Shown here one piece after another: positions 1 to 11,234 of a DNA stretch of 64,000 bases; within the stretch, counting starts at the first letter, position 1, and each line of letters opens with the position of its first letter. The notes under the pieces were generated by a model. It ran no database searches. It was not told where the DNA came from and saw only the letters and a list, made by a program, of their open reading frames with translations. Source of the stretch: Muriicola sp041358175 (GTDB taxonomy: Bacteria > Bacteroidota > Bacteroidia > Flavobacteriales > Flavobacteriaceae); the NCBI RefSeq assembly GCF_041358175.1, contig NZ_JBGKBE010000005.1, positions 1-64,000 on the forward strand, read 5' to 3'. Made by a program: the position numbers and the translations under genes.

Positions 1-2054
<2,054 letters not shown>

Positions 2055-2064
2055 AGTTATTTTT

Positions 2065-2973
2065 TTAGTTAGTTAGTGGGTATCGTGAATATCTGTAAGC
2101 CCTGAAATAATCGACCAGCATGGTCTGAGGAAAAACTGTTTCTGCATTGGGTGAACCAACAAAATTTCCGCCAACGGCCACATTCATCAGGATGTAAAAA
2201 TCATTGTCAAATACCCATTCCGATCCTTCTGGAAGATCTTCCGGGGTGATTTGATTGTATAGAACATCGTCAATGTAATAGTTTACATAATCGGGTCCCC
2301 ATTCTATTCCATAGATGTGGAAACCAGTGTCAAGTCGATCGTTCTGTAAAACGTATTCTTTCGATATTGCTTCTCCTGCTGAATATCCCGGGCCGTGAAG
2401 GCTTCCAATTAAGGTGGTGGGGTCCTGTCCGCGCATTTCCATGATATCAATCTCTCCGATAAACGGCCAGATTTCGGATGGGCTGTCTTCCACACCAAGC
2501 ATCCAGAAAGCTGGCCAGATACCTTGTCCGTAAGGAACCCTGATGCGCGCCTCAAATCGCCCGTACGTTTGCTCAAATTTCCCTTTTGTTATCAGTCTTG
2601 CAGAAGTGTAATTAGATCCCTGGAAGGATTCTTCCCTCACCGTAATCACCATAACTCCGTTATTTACCGTCACATTCTCAGGACGGTCTGTATAGTACTG
2701 CAATTCGTTATTTCCCCAGCCGTTTTGACCGGTCCCGATATCGAAGCCCCAGATTGAGCTGTTAGGGGCACCATCTGTATCAAATTCATCCTGCAGGGTA
2801 ATCTCTGTAAACTGGGCAACGGTCTGGGTATCGTCTACCGCACATCCCGAATTCAACAGTAAAACTGCAGCGCAAAGAAAGCCGGACAGGGTACCTGCCA
2901 GATTGCTTTGGAAGTATGAATACCTTTTTGGTATTATTCTCTTTTTCATTTTATATAGGTTTATCTGATTCAT
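2065..2973 (-). CDS. GH16 endo-beta-1,3-glucanase (laminarinase-type) lipoprotein
   Basis: Family 16 glycoside hydrolase. The catalytic signature GEIDIMEMRG is at residues 173-182: Glu174 nucleophile, Asp176 helper, Glu179 acid/base. The extra Met inside the motif (EIDIME) is the form seen in beta-1,3-glucanases and not in kappa-carrageenases. Conserved neighbours include GRFEARIRVPYGQGIWPAFW before the motif. The protein carries a lipobox (LLNSGC, Cys44), so it should be anchored at the membrane, probably surface exposed. Total length is about 300 residues, one catalytic domain with no extra module. Translation may begin at residue 9 (ATG at 2949), which gives a more usual signal peptide starting MKKR. 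It lies between two glycan-binding lipoproteins in one operon, which supports degradation of laminarin-like polymer. Exact substrate is inferred. Confidence 0.92.
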   Translation of the reverse strand: MNQINLYKMKKRIIPKRYSYFQSNLAGTLSGFLCAAVLLLNSGCAVDDTQTVAQFTEITLQDEFDTDGAPNSSIWGFDIGTGQNGWGNNELQYYTDRPENVTVNNGVMVITVREESFQGSNYTSARLITKGKFEQTYGRFEARIRVPYGQGIWPAFWMLGVEDSPSEIWPFIGEIDIMEMRGQDPTTLIGSLHGPGYSAGEAISKEYVLQNDRLDTGFHIYGIEWGPDYVNYYIDDVLYNQITPEDLPEGSEWVFDNDFYILMNVAVGGNFVGSPNAETVFPQTMLVDYFRAYRYSRYPLTN

Positions 2974-2996
2974 TCTTATTCCTTTTAAGTTCTGGT

Positions 2997-4415
2997 TTAC
3001 TCGGTATAGAAGTACATATTATCTACCAGCAATCCGGAAATAGTGGCATCCGAGATAAAGAATATCTGTGCCAGATTACTTCTGCTTGTCAGGCCTGTAA
3101 AATCGGAAAGCGGGATGTCTAAACTGATCCACTCCCCACTTACCAGTGCACTGCTGTCAAAGGTTATCCTTGAACTCGAATCGTCATCGCCCCCGAAGGC
3201 AGCATTGGGACCGAAATCACCTAGTTCTACCGCAATAAAATCAGCGGAATCTATAGTTTCATCTATTTTGATATCCACATGGAAATGGGTCATTGCCGTG
3301 GCATTAACCGTTGGGTTTTTAAATTCTGTAGCTACAAAATTGAGGTCTTCATATACAATGATGTTCTCCCCTTCATTGATTTCGACAGCACCTCCCAATG
3401 TGGTTTGAAAAGGCGCGAAGAAGCCATTGTAGAAATCTACAGGTACATTGGCATAGGCATCGCTGAAAATTGAAATAACCGAAGCCGGATCGCGTGCCGG
3501 GGGTATAGGGGCAAATTCAAATCCGCCTTTTACCTCCAGGGTAGCTGACCCTGCCGCTCTAACCCCACCAAGGGTCGCTGTAATCTCTGTTGTACCAACT
3601 CCAATAGGAGTAAGTACCCCTAATTCACTTACGATCACTACATCAGTATCCGAAGAACTGAATGTAAAATAGGAAGGTGCTGCTATAACTGTTTCATTTA
3701 CTCCTGACGCCAGGTTAAAGGTTTGGGTAAGTCCGGCATCCGGAATTTTACCCTGTATATTGATAAAAGCTTCTACTTCAATATCATCCCCCCCATAGAT
3801 AGCAGGTCTCGGCTGGGCAACAGTTCCCAGTTTTTCAAATTTTAACTCATCTATCCAGAAAGAATATCCATCACCGTCTTCAGGACCTTCTGCATACCAG
3901 AACATTCCTTTTTCCGCTAATAATTTCTGTGGATCGGGAAGGGGAATGGTATACTTTGTCCAGGTAGTGCTAATTCTCAGATTCTGTCTGGTAACCAGAT
4001 ACTTATTTTCTCCAAAATCGTTACCAAATCCTATTTCATTGATAGTCCCTGCCCTGGTGGCTTTGGCCCAAAATGTGAGGGCATCGTATTCCGAAAGATC
4101 CCGTCCTCCCATATCAGGAAAGATGGCCCCGGCAAATGACCCTGCAGGATCACCGAAATTGGGGACGTCAAACCTCATGGAAGCCGATCCCTTGTATTTC
4201 ACTTCGCTATCTACACTAAAAGCATCCAGCTTGGATCCGCCAAAAGGGAGGTATTCCAAACCTGCACTAAAGCCATCTATAAAAACGTTCGGATTATTTG
4301 AAAATGAGGCAAAATCCACATCATCCGATACCTCTCTTTCACATCCTGTCATAAATAGGATGATGAAGCCCATTAACAGGGTGCTGCCTAGATATATATT
4401 TTTTCTGTTTTTCAT
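2997..4415 (-). CDS. Glycan-binding surface lipoprotein with Ig-like (BIG2) domain
   Basis: 472 residues from the ATG at 4415; a longer frame reaches 4469 but would overlap the upstream gene and hide the signal peptide. The start MKNRKN leads into a lipobox (FMTGC, Cys25). Residues about 45-205 form a beta-sandwich of carbohydrate-binding type, ending FWIDELKFEKLG. Residues about 215-300 resemble a bacterial Ig-like BIG2 domain (GVLTPIGVGTTEITATLGG). The C-terminal 160 residues are a second binding-module-like domain opened by ASVISIFSDAY and closed by LLVDNMYFY. There is no catalytic motif. Position between the glycosidase-barrel gene (11 bases upstream) and the GH16 gene suggests a surface glycan-binding protein of this PUL. 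Ligand is inferred from context. Confidence 0.8.
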   Translation of the reverse strand: MKNRKNIYLGSTLLMGFIILFMTGCEREVSDDVDFASFSNNPNVFIDGFSAGLEYLPFGGSKLDAFSVDSEVKYKGSASMRFDVPNFGDPAGSFAGAIFPDMGGRDLSEYDALTFWAKATRAGTINEIGFGNDFGENKYLVTRQNLRISTTWTKYTIPLPDPQKLLAEKGMFWYAEGPEDGDGYSFWIDELKFEKLGTVAQPRPAIYGGDDIEVEAFINIQGKIPDAGLTQTFNLASGVNETVIAAPSYFTFSSSDTDVVIVSELGVLTPIGVGTTEITATLGGVRAAGSATLEVKGGFEFAPIPPARDPASVISIFSDAYANVPVDFYNGFFAPFQTTLGGAVEINEGENIIVYEDLNFVATEFKNPTVNATAMTHFHVDIKIDETIDSADFIAVELGDFGPNAAFGGDDDSSSRITFDSSALVSGEWISLDIPLSDFTGLTSRSNLAQIFFISDATISGLLVDNMYFYTE

Positions 4416-4426
4416 GTTCCTTTTTT

Positions 4427-7400
4427 TTATTGACCAATATTGATGTGTATGTATGTCCTGATCTCCCATTCGTTTCCATTGCCAAAACCAACCGGACTAA
4501 TAAAAGAGTCGTCTGCAAATTCCGCAGCGTTGTTAGGGGAATAACGATTTGAAAATTCGTTAAGACTACGCCATGTACCGCGTATCCCAATCTGCGTACT
4601 TGGCAGAATAAACCAATCTGGCTTTCCAAGACTAGTAGATATATCCAGCATCAGCTGAACGGGAAAGGTGAGGTTAAAATCCCTGTGGTAATCAAAAGGT
4701 CCCCAGTCATTGATCTTCCAGCCGTGCTGGACCTTAATTTTTTTATAGATCATCCTGACATCTCCACCAATGCGGTCTATCAGTCTTGGATCACTACCCC
4801 TTGCCTGCGCATTTCCAAAATAAAGGTTGGCGATCAATCCGAGATCCGGACCAGCCTTGGATACTATCCTTGAGTGGACTTCCCATAAGTCCTGTTCAGG
4901 TACTGAATTTGGAAAAGCAAATAAGGTACGATCAGCTAAAAACCCAATTGCAGCATCCATGGTAGTTGGAAGATGGCGGTATACAAAGCCTACATTAAAG
5001 GCTAACTTCGCATCTTCTGATCTGTCATTGTCCCATTCGTACATCCATGTTCCCGGTGTAGGATCGTAAGAGATAAGCAGTTCCACGCCCGTGGTTTCCC
5101 TGTTTGACCTTACCACAAATGGATCGTCCAGAATATTTCTCAACCTTCCGGGGCCATCTACATCGTTAGGCATTGGCCCTACTATAGGTTTTTGCCACAT
5201 AAAGTTGGGAGCTAATTGAAAATCCCCTACCTGATACGTAAAGCCTGAAAGGAAATTAGTCTGGTTTCCACTTCCGGTGTCTTTGAGTCTCCAGCCCGTA
5301 AAGGTCCGGGTCTGGTCAGCACCACCGCCAGCTACCAGGCCTTGAACGGCTCCCTGGGCATACCAATTAAATTTCCCTCCGGCATAAGTAATCTTGGCCT
5401 TGGCTCCCCAATTGTCTTTATAATTTACCTCATCGGTGTAAATAATATACTTGGATTCAGATCCCGGATTTTCAGGATCGTAATTGGGATTGTCTTCGGC
5501 AATCTGAAACTCTCTGCCATTAAGCGGCTGACCTCCCCAGATTCCTCCCACTTCTATTCCAAGTTTTCCAAACTCCCGCTCCACATAGAGTGTAGCACGC
5601 CTTGTCCTTGGCATAGGTACCGCCAGAGAGGACACGATATTTCCAAAGTTGTCTATGTCTTCATGAAATATCCCCGTAAAATGATAATTTCCAAGAGATT
5701 TGCTGTACTTCAGAAGTACGGCAGGGTTGGCTCCCCACCATAGTTGCGGCCCGAAGGCAGCTTTAAAACCATCTAAAAAACTTTTACCATCTAATTCAAA
5801 TCCACTGATCTCCCCATTATATATGTCGAGGTTAGGCCCGTAATTCGCCTCGGGATACAGCCCAAAGAAATCTCCTTCATATCCCCAGTGATAATGTCCG
5901 GTTCGGTAGAATCCCCTTATGTCAAATTGTTTGGTTTTCCATTCGTAGGACGCATTGTAAATCTGAACCCGATTGACATCGCCCAGAACTACATCTCCCT
6001 CATCCGTTTCAACAACTACAGGTCGACCTCTGTTTTCATAAAAAATCTCGTCAATTGGATTCTGGGCTACGTTACCCAGGATATTGACATTCACATTCGC
6101 CTTCATATTGGGCGCAGGATTCCCTTCCACCCCTACGAAGTATGATTGCATATGATCAAAACCGAGTTGGTTGGGATATACAGTTTCATCAGGATCTGCA
6201 TTCTGGGGTGTTGTAATCAGGCTACCCCCTGTATTAAATGTAGTAAACCTGGCCTCCATCTTACTCACCCTTAACATATTGGCTTTCTCACCCACCAGGG
6301 CGGCTTTATCGCCTCTTGCCTTCAGGACTGCATCCATAAGGCTTATGTTGTCAAAATAGTTTTCTATAAAATCAAGGGTGACACCTTCTTCATAAGGGTT
6401 TAACTTGTGTGCTTCCTTCAGGGCATAATAAGCAGCTCTGGGATAAAGATCATAGAGGCCTCGTGGATTGGTCTGTCCTTTGGCACAAACACCAAACCAT
6501 TCTTCATTCATGTTATTTTCTCCAGGGGCAAGGTCAATAGCATATCCCCCATTGGCCCAGGAAGCATTATTATCGTGTACATCAGCGTTTTTCCTATCGT
6601 CAAAACCGTATTTCCACCAGCCATCACTAAACTGGAAGGTAAAACCTCCAATTGAATTACCCGCTTTGCCTAATCCGGCGGCATTCTCGTAGATCTCTTC
6701 CCAGTTACCTACCATATAGTAAGCCTGTGATTTCTGATCTTCTGCATTTTCAATTGCATTAAATGCATCCGCGCCAAATTCGGTAAACATCAATGGTTTG
6801 TTGAGTTTTTCTTTGACCACATCAAACATATCTCCGAAAGAAACACCCCTGTAGACATTGGTACCATAGATATCTACATCCTTACATTCCTCTGCTATGA
6901 TATCAATAAAAAGAACATCCCCATTACAAATGGCCACGGGATGTGCAGAATCCATAGACTTCATCAGCACAGCTGCATCGTTCATAAGTTTATACATAGG
7001 ACGCCCTCTGGATTCTCCTATAAACTTCTTTTCTTCTTCATCATCCGGAAAATCTTCTGTTTCTGCACCCTGCCAGAACAAACCGTAATTATTTTCGTTT
7101 CCTAACAAGTACATGAGTAAGCCTGGAGTGTTTTTGTATTCCCTTACCAGATTCTCTACTTCACTCATCAAAAATTCCTGTGTTCTCGGCTCAGAATAAA
7201 TAGTTACCGGAGTCCAAACCCCGTCCAAGGTCAAACCATATCTTCCGAAGGAATGATTTAACATGGTATAAATCCCATAATTTTCGTAGATGTATTTAAT
7301 CCATCTGGCAGGTACTCCGGTGTATTGACGTATTACATTCACGCCCATATTCTTCAGAAGTGACATTTCTGTATCCAAACCGGCTTTGATAATATCGTCC

Positions 7401-7600
7401 GGTTTTTTCCAGAATTCGGCATTTACCGTATTGGTGCCGATAGGGATATAATCCCAATTCATCCCGTTGATCATAAAATCCTTTCCATTCACGACCAATT
7501 TAGCTCCTTCCTCATTCTGGACGACCGAGACCTGATCTGTCTGGGCGTAGATACCCAAAGTGAATAAGAAAAGTAGTGCTCTTAGTACAATGTTCTTCAT
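4427..7600 (-). CDS. Clan GH-A glycosidase domain fused to a probable outer-membrane beta-barrel
   Basis: 1057 residues with a Sec signal peptide (cleavage after GIYAQ). Residues about 30-400 look like a (beta/alpha)8 glycosidase of clan GH-A, nearest in feel to GH2 C-terminal or GH72-like enzymes. A clear acid/base motif is LLGNENN (Glu169) and a nucleophile motif is MFTEFGADAF (Glu274). From about 450 to the end the protein changes to alternating aromatic-rich strands and turns (for example FDIRGFYRTGHYHWGYEG and WEIRTYIHINIGQ), ending in a short aliphatic strand as outer-membrane barrels do. No conventional GH2 sugar-binding domain precedes the TIM barrel. First gene of the PUL transcription unit seen here. 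An enzyme built onto a barrel would sit on the outer membrane; substrate is probably beta-glucan by context. The barrel call is from strand pattern only. Confidence 0.75.
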   Translation of the reverse strand: MKNIVLRALLFLFTLGIYAQTDQVSVVQNEEGAKLVVNGKDFMINGMNWDYIPIGTNTVNAEFWKKPDDIIKAGLDTEMSLLKNMGVNVIRQYTGVPARWIKYIYENYGIYTMLNHSFGRYGLTLDGVWTPVTIYSEPRTQEFLMSEVENLVREYKNTPGLLMYLLGNENNYGLFWQGAETEDFPDDEEEKKFIGESRGRPMYKLMNDAAVLMKSMDSAHPVAICNGDVLFIDIIAEECKDVDIYGTNVYRGVSFGDMFDVVKEKLNKPLMFTEFGADAFNAIENAEDQKSQAYYMVGNWEEIYENAAGLGKAGNSIGGFTFQFSDGWWKYGFDDRKNADVHDNNASWANGGYAIDLAPGENNMNEEWFGVCAKGQTNPRGLYDLYPRAAYYALKEAHKLNPYEEGVTLDFIENYFDNISLMDAVLKARGDKAALVGEKANMLRVSKMEARFTTFNTGGSLITTPQNADPDETVYPNQLGFDHMQSYFVGVEGNPAPNMKANVNVNILGNVAQNPIDEIFYENRGRPVVVETDEGDVVLGDVNRVQIYNASYEWKTKQFDIRGFYRTGHYHWGYEGDFFGLYPEANYGPNLDIYNGEISGFELDGKSFLDGFKAAFGPQLWWGANPAVLLKYSKSLGNYHFTGIFHEDIDNFGNIVSSLAVPMPRTRRATLYVEREFGKLGIEVGGIWGGQPLNGREFQIAEDNPNYDPENPGSESKYIIYTDEVNYKDNWGAKAKITYAGGKFNWYAQGAVQGLVAGGGADQTRTFTGWRLKDTGSGNQTNFLSGFTYQVGDFQLAPNFMWQKPIVGPMPNDVDGPGRLRNILDDPFVVRSNRETTGVELLISYDPTPGTWMYEWDNDRSEDAKLAFNVGFVYRHLPTTMDAAIGFLADRTLFAFPNSVPEQDLWEVHSRIVSKAGPDLGLIANLYFGNAQARGSDPRLIDRIGGDVRMIYKKIKVQHGWKINDWGPFDYHRDFNLTFPVQLMLDISTSLGKPDWFILPSTQIGIRGTWRSLNEFSNRYSPNNAAEFADDSFISPVGFGNGNEWEIRTYIHINIGQ

Positions 7601-7963
7601 AGTGATATTTTGTTTAAGTTGAGCTTTCGGTAAAATGACTTTTCACATGGAGATCAGAATCTGCAATATTTTCATCTCCTTTTTCGAGTGCCGGTCACAA
7701 AGTATTTGTAAAACCCGGATGAAAACCGGAAATCAAAAGATCTTACTTTGACCAACCGTTAAACTTATCCTAATTATTTATCAATACCATAAATTTTACC
7801 CCTACAAAAAGTATACAGTGTATTTTTTAGGCAATGTTTTTACGAATTTGATAATGATCTCCTAAAAATGGGCGTTAACAATGTATTGTCATTGAGGATA
7901 TCGGCAGAAAAATTTAAGTTGTATAGGTGATGTTGAGGTAGGAAGAAAAAAATGTAGAGGATG
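7601..7963. promoter_or_regulatory. Control region of the glucan-utilisation genes (363 bp without a gene)
   Basis: No protein-coding frame is convincing here. The region separates the regulator gene (stop 7964) from the operon it probably controls, so the operon promoter should be inside. I found no exact TAnnTTTG element on the minus strand. The nearest are TACTTTG (7698-7704) and TACTTTTTG (7805-7813), the latter with a TTG 18 bases upstream (7832-7834). An inverted repeat ACAAT-GT-ATTGT lies at 7878-7889 and might be an operator; short repeats like this are common by chance. Confidence 0.4.
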
Positions 7964-10774
7964 TTATAGCGTCAGAATATAGTCGGTGAGGTTAGAATCA
8001 TGGGTTAAATTCATTTTTTTTCGCAATCTATAACGTTTGATTTCTACACTTCTGGGTGAAATGTTAAGAAGTGGGGCTATTTCTTTGGAGGATAAATTGA
8101 GTCGTAAATAAGCACATAATTTAATATCGTTAGGGGAGAGATTCGGGTGGACTTTCTTCAATTTCTTAAGGAATTTCCGGTCTGCATGGTTAAACGCTTT
8201 CATAAACATCTCCCAATCATCGTTCCGATTGATACTTTTATCGATGATTTTTACAATCTGTTTCACCGACGTAGCCCCCTGGTCTTCTGAGCTGAGTAAT
8301 TGTTCTTTTACTTTCGACAAAAGTTCATTCTTTCTTATTATACTCAGCGTAGATGCAGCCAACTCATTATTCTTATTTTTAAATTTCTTTTTAAGCTGTT
8401 TGTTTTTCAGCTTGATAATTTCCTTTTCATTCCGCGCCTTAGCCAGTGCCAGTTCCCGTTTGTTTTCTTCGATGAGTGCCTGCTGATGTCCCCTGTAATA
8501 TCGCCTGTATGTTCTGTGAATAAGAACGGAACCCACTATGGCCAGAAGAAAGTAGGTGATAAAGGCCAGTCCTGTGAGATACCAGGGTCTGGCGATCGAA
8601 AATGAAAAACTGGCCGTATTCAGAGATTCGCTGTTCCCGGCCCTACTCCTTACCTTAAAGGTATACGATCCATGAGGCAAATTGGAATAAGTAACGGAAG
8701 TATTTTCTGTCCAATCACTCCAATCATCATACATCCCCAGAAGTTGATATTGATAATGTGGTTTAACAAGCGCCTTGTACTCGGGAGAATAATAATAAAT
8801 CTGCAGGTTATTTTCTTTATTTCTGAATTCAGCTTCGTCCCCGGGATCAATCATTGAATTCTCTGTTGTTTTCCCACTCCTGTCAGATACCCAGATCCCA
8901 CTCAGGCGAATTTCGAAATTTCTCTTTGAAATCTTATCTGTATGAAGCCTCACATAACCATTGCTAGTACCGACAAAATAGTCTCCATTATCTCCAGGTC
9001 CATAAATGGATTCATATCCTCTGATCCCCCTTCTTTCCGATTCTGTCAGTGGAATAGATTGAATAACATTGCGATTGTCGAGATTACCCCGGGTAACATA
9101 ACTAATATTTTTGTCGGTAAACACCCAAAGCTTGTCCGCGCTATTATCTGTAATCAATCTACCAGATACGTATCCTCCCTTATCGAAAATGTCACTCAGC
9201 AAAGTGTCTTTTACAAAGTCTTCATTTAAGGCATCAAACCTGAAGATCCCCTCCTTATAAGCAAAGAGAATGTCGTTCCGGTATTTGACCAAGCCAGAGT
9301 TCACACCCCGATGTACAGTATCAACTTCTATTGTTTGTGCTTGTCGGAAGTCCTCATCAACCTTAATACGAAACAAACCTTTGTATTCGTGATTTACGAA
9401 TATTTCATTGTTCCGTATCTCAAAAAACCTGGAGGAGTGATCAAAATTTTCCAGGGCATTTCTCAATCCCCATTCACCCTGGTTAAACTCCAATATATTT
9501 AGTCCTCCATAGTTACCCTGCATCAGCAAATCAGGTCTGTTTGGGATTGTACTAAACTTCCAGGTACCGGGAATTCCGGCAATTTTCCTCGCTTTTTTAT
9601 TCTCAATTTGAAATGTCCCTTCATGATGACCGCAAAACAACTTCCCATTAAAAACTTCCAGGGCCCATACCTGCCCTTCAGTACCGGGTATCATTGTAAA
9701 GCCAGATTCCGAGGAGGGGTTTTTATAAAACAATCCCTGATTAGTTCCCAGATAGAGAATATCATTAAAGGACTGAATCGCATAAACACTCCCGGTAAGT
9801 CCGCTCAGATCCTGATATATCCTGAACGGAGAATTAAGATTTAGAAAGCTAATTCCGTTATCAAGACCTAACCAAAGGGTCCCATCCATATCTTCACTTA
9901 CAGACAAAACAGTATTGTTTCGAAGTCCGCCCGACTGATCCACCTTAAATATCAGAGATCCTTCTTCATCGAGGAGGATTAAACCATTGGAAATGGTTCC
10001 AAGCGCGTAGTTTTTATTCTTCAATTGTTCTGCAGAATACACACTCATCTCCGATATCAATGAATTTGCACTAGCATCCCAAGAATTCAGGACACCGTCC
10101 CTGATAATATAAAACCCATTGTGACGGGTGAGAATCAGGAGGTCCTTTTCCCTTTCAAAAATATTAACTACCTCATCATCCTGAAAAATATCAAAGTCGT
10201 ACACCAAAACGGCCTTTCCGTTTTCTATTTTGAATATTCCTTCCCTGAGTTTTTGATAATAAAGGGTCTGTCCGATCTTAAATATCTTAGGCAGGGAGGT
10301 ATCAGATTCTATCCATGTGATTGAATTATCCTGCAGATTGTACAAATAGATCCTATCGAGAGAATGAAAGGCAATGAATCGATCTAATTTTATGATATTC
10401 CAGAATTCTTCATCCGGCAAAAGGTCTTCCTTAATGGAATCTGACAATGAAGAATATTGCAATACCCCAATCTCTTTCCTCTCCCAGAAGCCAAATTCCA
10501 TATATCCCCCGGTATACACTTTATCTCCGAGGGCATTAACCGATCTTACGATACTTTCGTTAGGTAGGGCGTACTGTTCCCAGGAAGCACTATTAAATTC
10601 CAATAGCCCCTTGCTATTGGCGATGTACATATGTTTATTTTCAGCCTGGGAAATAGACCAATTCTGGTTCTCGGCATTATAGTCGGAAGGAGCAAAATTC
10701 TGAATGGGGGGGAGTTCCTGCGCGAAGCAAATCACACTGAAACAAAAGGTGAGTACTGTTAAACCTACTCTCAA
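7964..10774 (-). CDS. Membrane sensor/regulator: propeller repeats, Y_Y_Y domain and LuxR-type HTH
   Basis: 936 residues. A signal peptide (ending CFAQ) is followed by a long periplasmic region of two-component-regulator propeller repeats (many W-x-G-x-x-x-G-(L/I) strands). A triple-tyrosine (Y_Y_Y) domain follows near residues 650-725 (YYSPEYKALVKPHYQYQL). One membrane helix lies at about 731-752, then a Lys/Glu-rich coiled coil at about 765-830. A C-terminal LuxR/GerE-like helix-turn-helix occupies about 878-936 (LSSKEIAPLLNISPRSVE). There is no histidine kinase or receiver domain, so the sensor and DNA-binding parts are in one chain. Start is TTG at 10774; the frame has no ATG upstream and this start places the signal peptide correctly. 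Lying just upstream of the PUL, it is probably its glycan-responsive regulator. Confidence 0.88.
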   Translation of the reverse strand: MRVGLTVLTFCFSVICFAQELPPIQNFAPSDYNAENQNWSISQAENKHMYIANSKGLLEFNSASWEQYALPNESIVRSVNALGDKVYTGGYMEFGFWERKEIGVLQYSSLSDSIKEDLLPDEEFWNIIKLDRFIAFHSLDRIYLYNLQDNSITWIESDTSLPKIFKIGQTLYYQKLREGIFKIENGKAVLVYDFDIFQDDEVVNIFEREKDLLILTRHNGFYIIRDGVLNSWDASANSLISEMSVYSAEQLKNKNYALGTISNGLILLDEEGSLIFKVDQSGGLRNNTVLSVSEDMDGTLWLGLDNGISFLNLNSPFRIYQDLSGLTGSVYAIQSFNDILYLGTNQGLFYKNPSSESGFTMIPGTEGQVWALEVFNGKLFCGHHEGTFQIENKKARKIAGIPGTWKFSTIPNRPDLLMQGNYGGLNILEFNQGEWGLRNALENFDHSSRFFEIRNNEIFVNHEYKGLFRIKVDEDFRQAQTIEVDTVHRGVNSGLVKYRNDILFAYKEGIFRFDALNEDFVKDTLLSDIFDKGGYVSGRLITDNSADKLWVFTDKNISYVTRGNLDNRNVIQSIPLTESERRGIRGYESIYGPGDNGDYFVGTSNGYVRLHTDKISKRNFEIRLSGIWVSDRSGKTTENSMIDPGDEAEFRNKENNLQIYYYSPEYKALVKPHYQYQLLGMYDDWSDWTENTSVTYSNLPHGSYTFKVRSRAGNSESLNTASFSFSIARPWYLTGLAFITYFLLAIVGSVLIHRTYRRYYRGHQQALIEENKRELALAKARNEKEIIKLKNKQLKKKFKNKNNELAASTLSIIRKNELLSKVKEQLLSSEDQGATSVKQIVKIIDKSINRNDDWEMFMKAFNHADRKFLKKLKKVHPNLSPNDIKLCAYLRLNLSSKEIAPLLNISPRSVEIKRYRLRKKMNLTHDSNLTDYILTL

Positions 10775-10845
10775 AAAGCTATGATTTATAAGGTTGATCC
10801 GGGTCTCTGAACGGATTACAGCAAGAAAGTAACAAAATGCTGTCT

Positions 10846-11121
10846 TCAGACCAACTCGGCATTCAAACCTGCCTGGAGCAATTTGCTGCAGCGTGGTTTT
10901 AAATCATCGTATTCTCCTGTTTTTACGGTGCATTTCCCGTTGTAATGAACGATAAGAGAACATTGTTCTGCCTGTTCCGGGGTATGGTCGCAAACACCAA
11001 TAAGAGTTTCGATAACGTGATCAAAAGTATTCACATCATCATTAAACAGGACGATCTCGTGTTGTTTTACTGTGACTTCTTCTAGAAGCAGCTCTTCTGA
11101 AAATTTTTCTTTTTGTCCCAT
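10846..11121 (-). CDS. clpS: ATP-dependent Clp protease adaptor ClpS
   Basis: 91 residues, the normal family length. The conserved core VLFNDDVNTFDHVIETL is followed by the mid-protein segment containing Gln-Ala-Glu and the V-HYNGKC region. ClpS binds proteins with N-terminal destabilising residues and hands them to ClpAP; the NDD motif contacts the substrate N-terminus. It lies 113 bases downstream of prmA on the same strand, enough for its own promoter (a weak TATATTAG at 11137-11144 is present). Most Bacteroidota clpS genes are similarly free-standing near housekeeping genes. Confidence 0.95.
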   Translation of the reverse strand: MGQKEKFSEELLLEEVTVKQHEIVLFNDDVNTFDHVIETLIGVCDHTPEQAEQCSLIVHYNGKCTVKTGEYDDLKPRCSKLLQAGLNAELV

Positions 11122-11234
11122 AGCGAAGAATTTTTACTAATATAGTAATTTTTCCGACTTTACATTCCGTATGGAATTTTCATAAATCCATTTGTTTTAC
11201 AGCTTTGTGGGCTGTACAGGAACTTATTTTAAAG

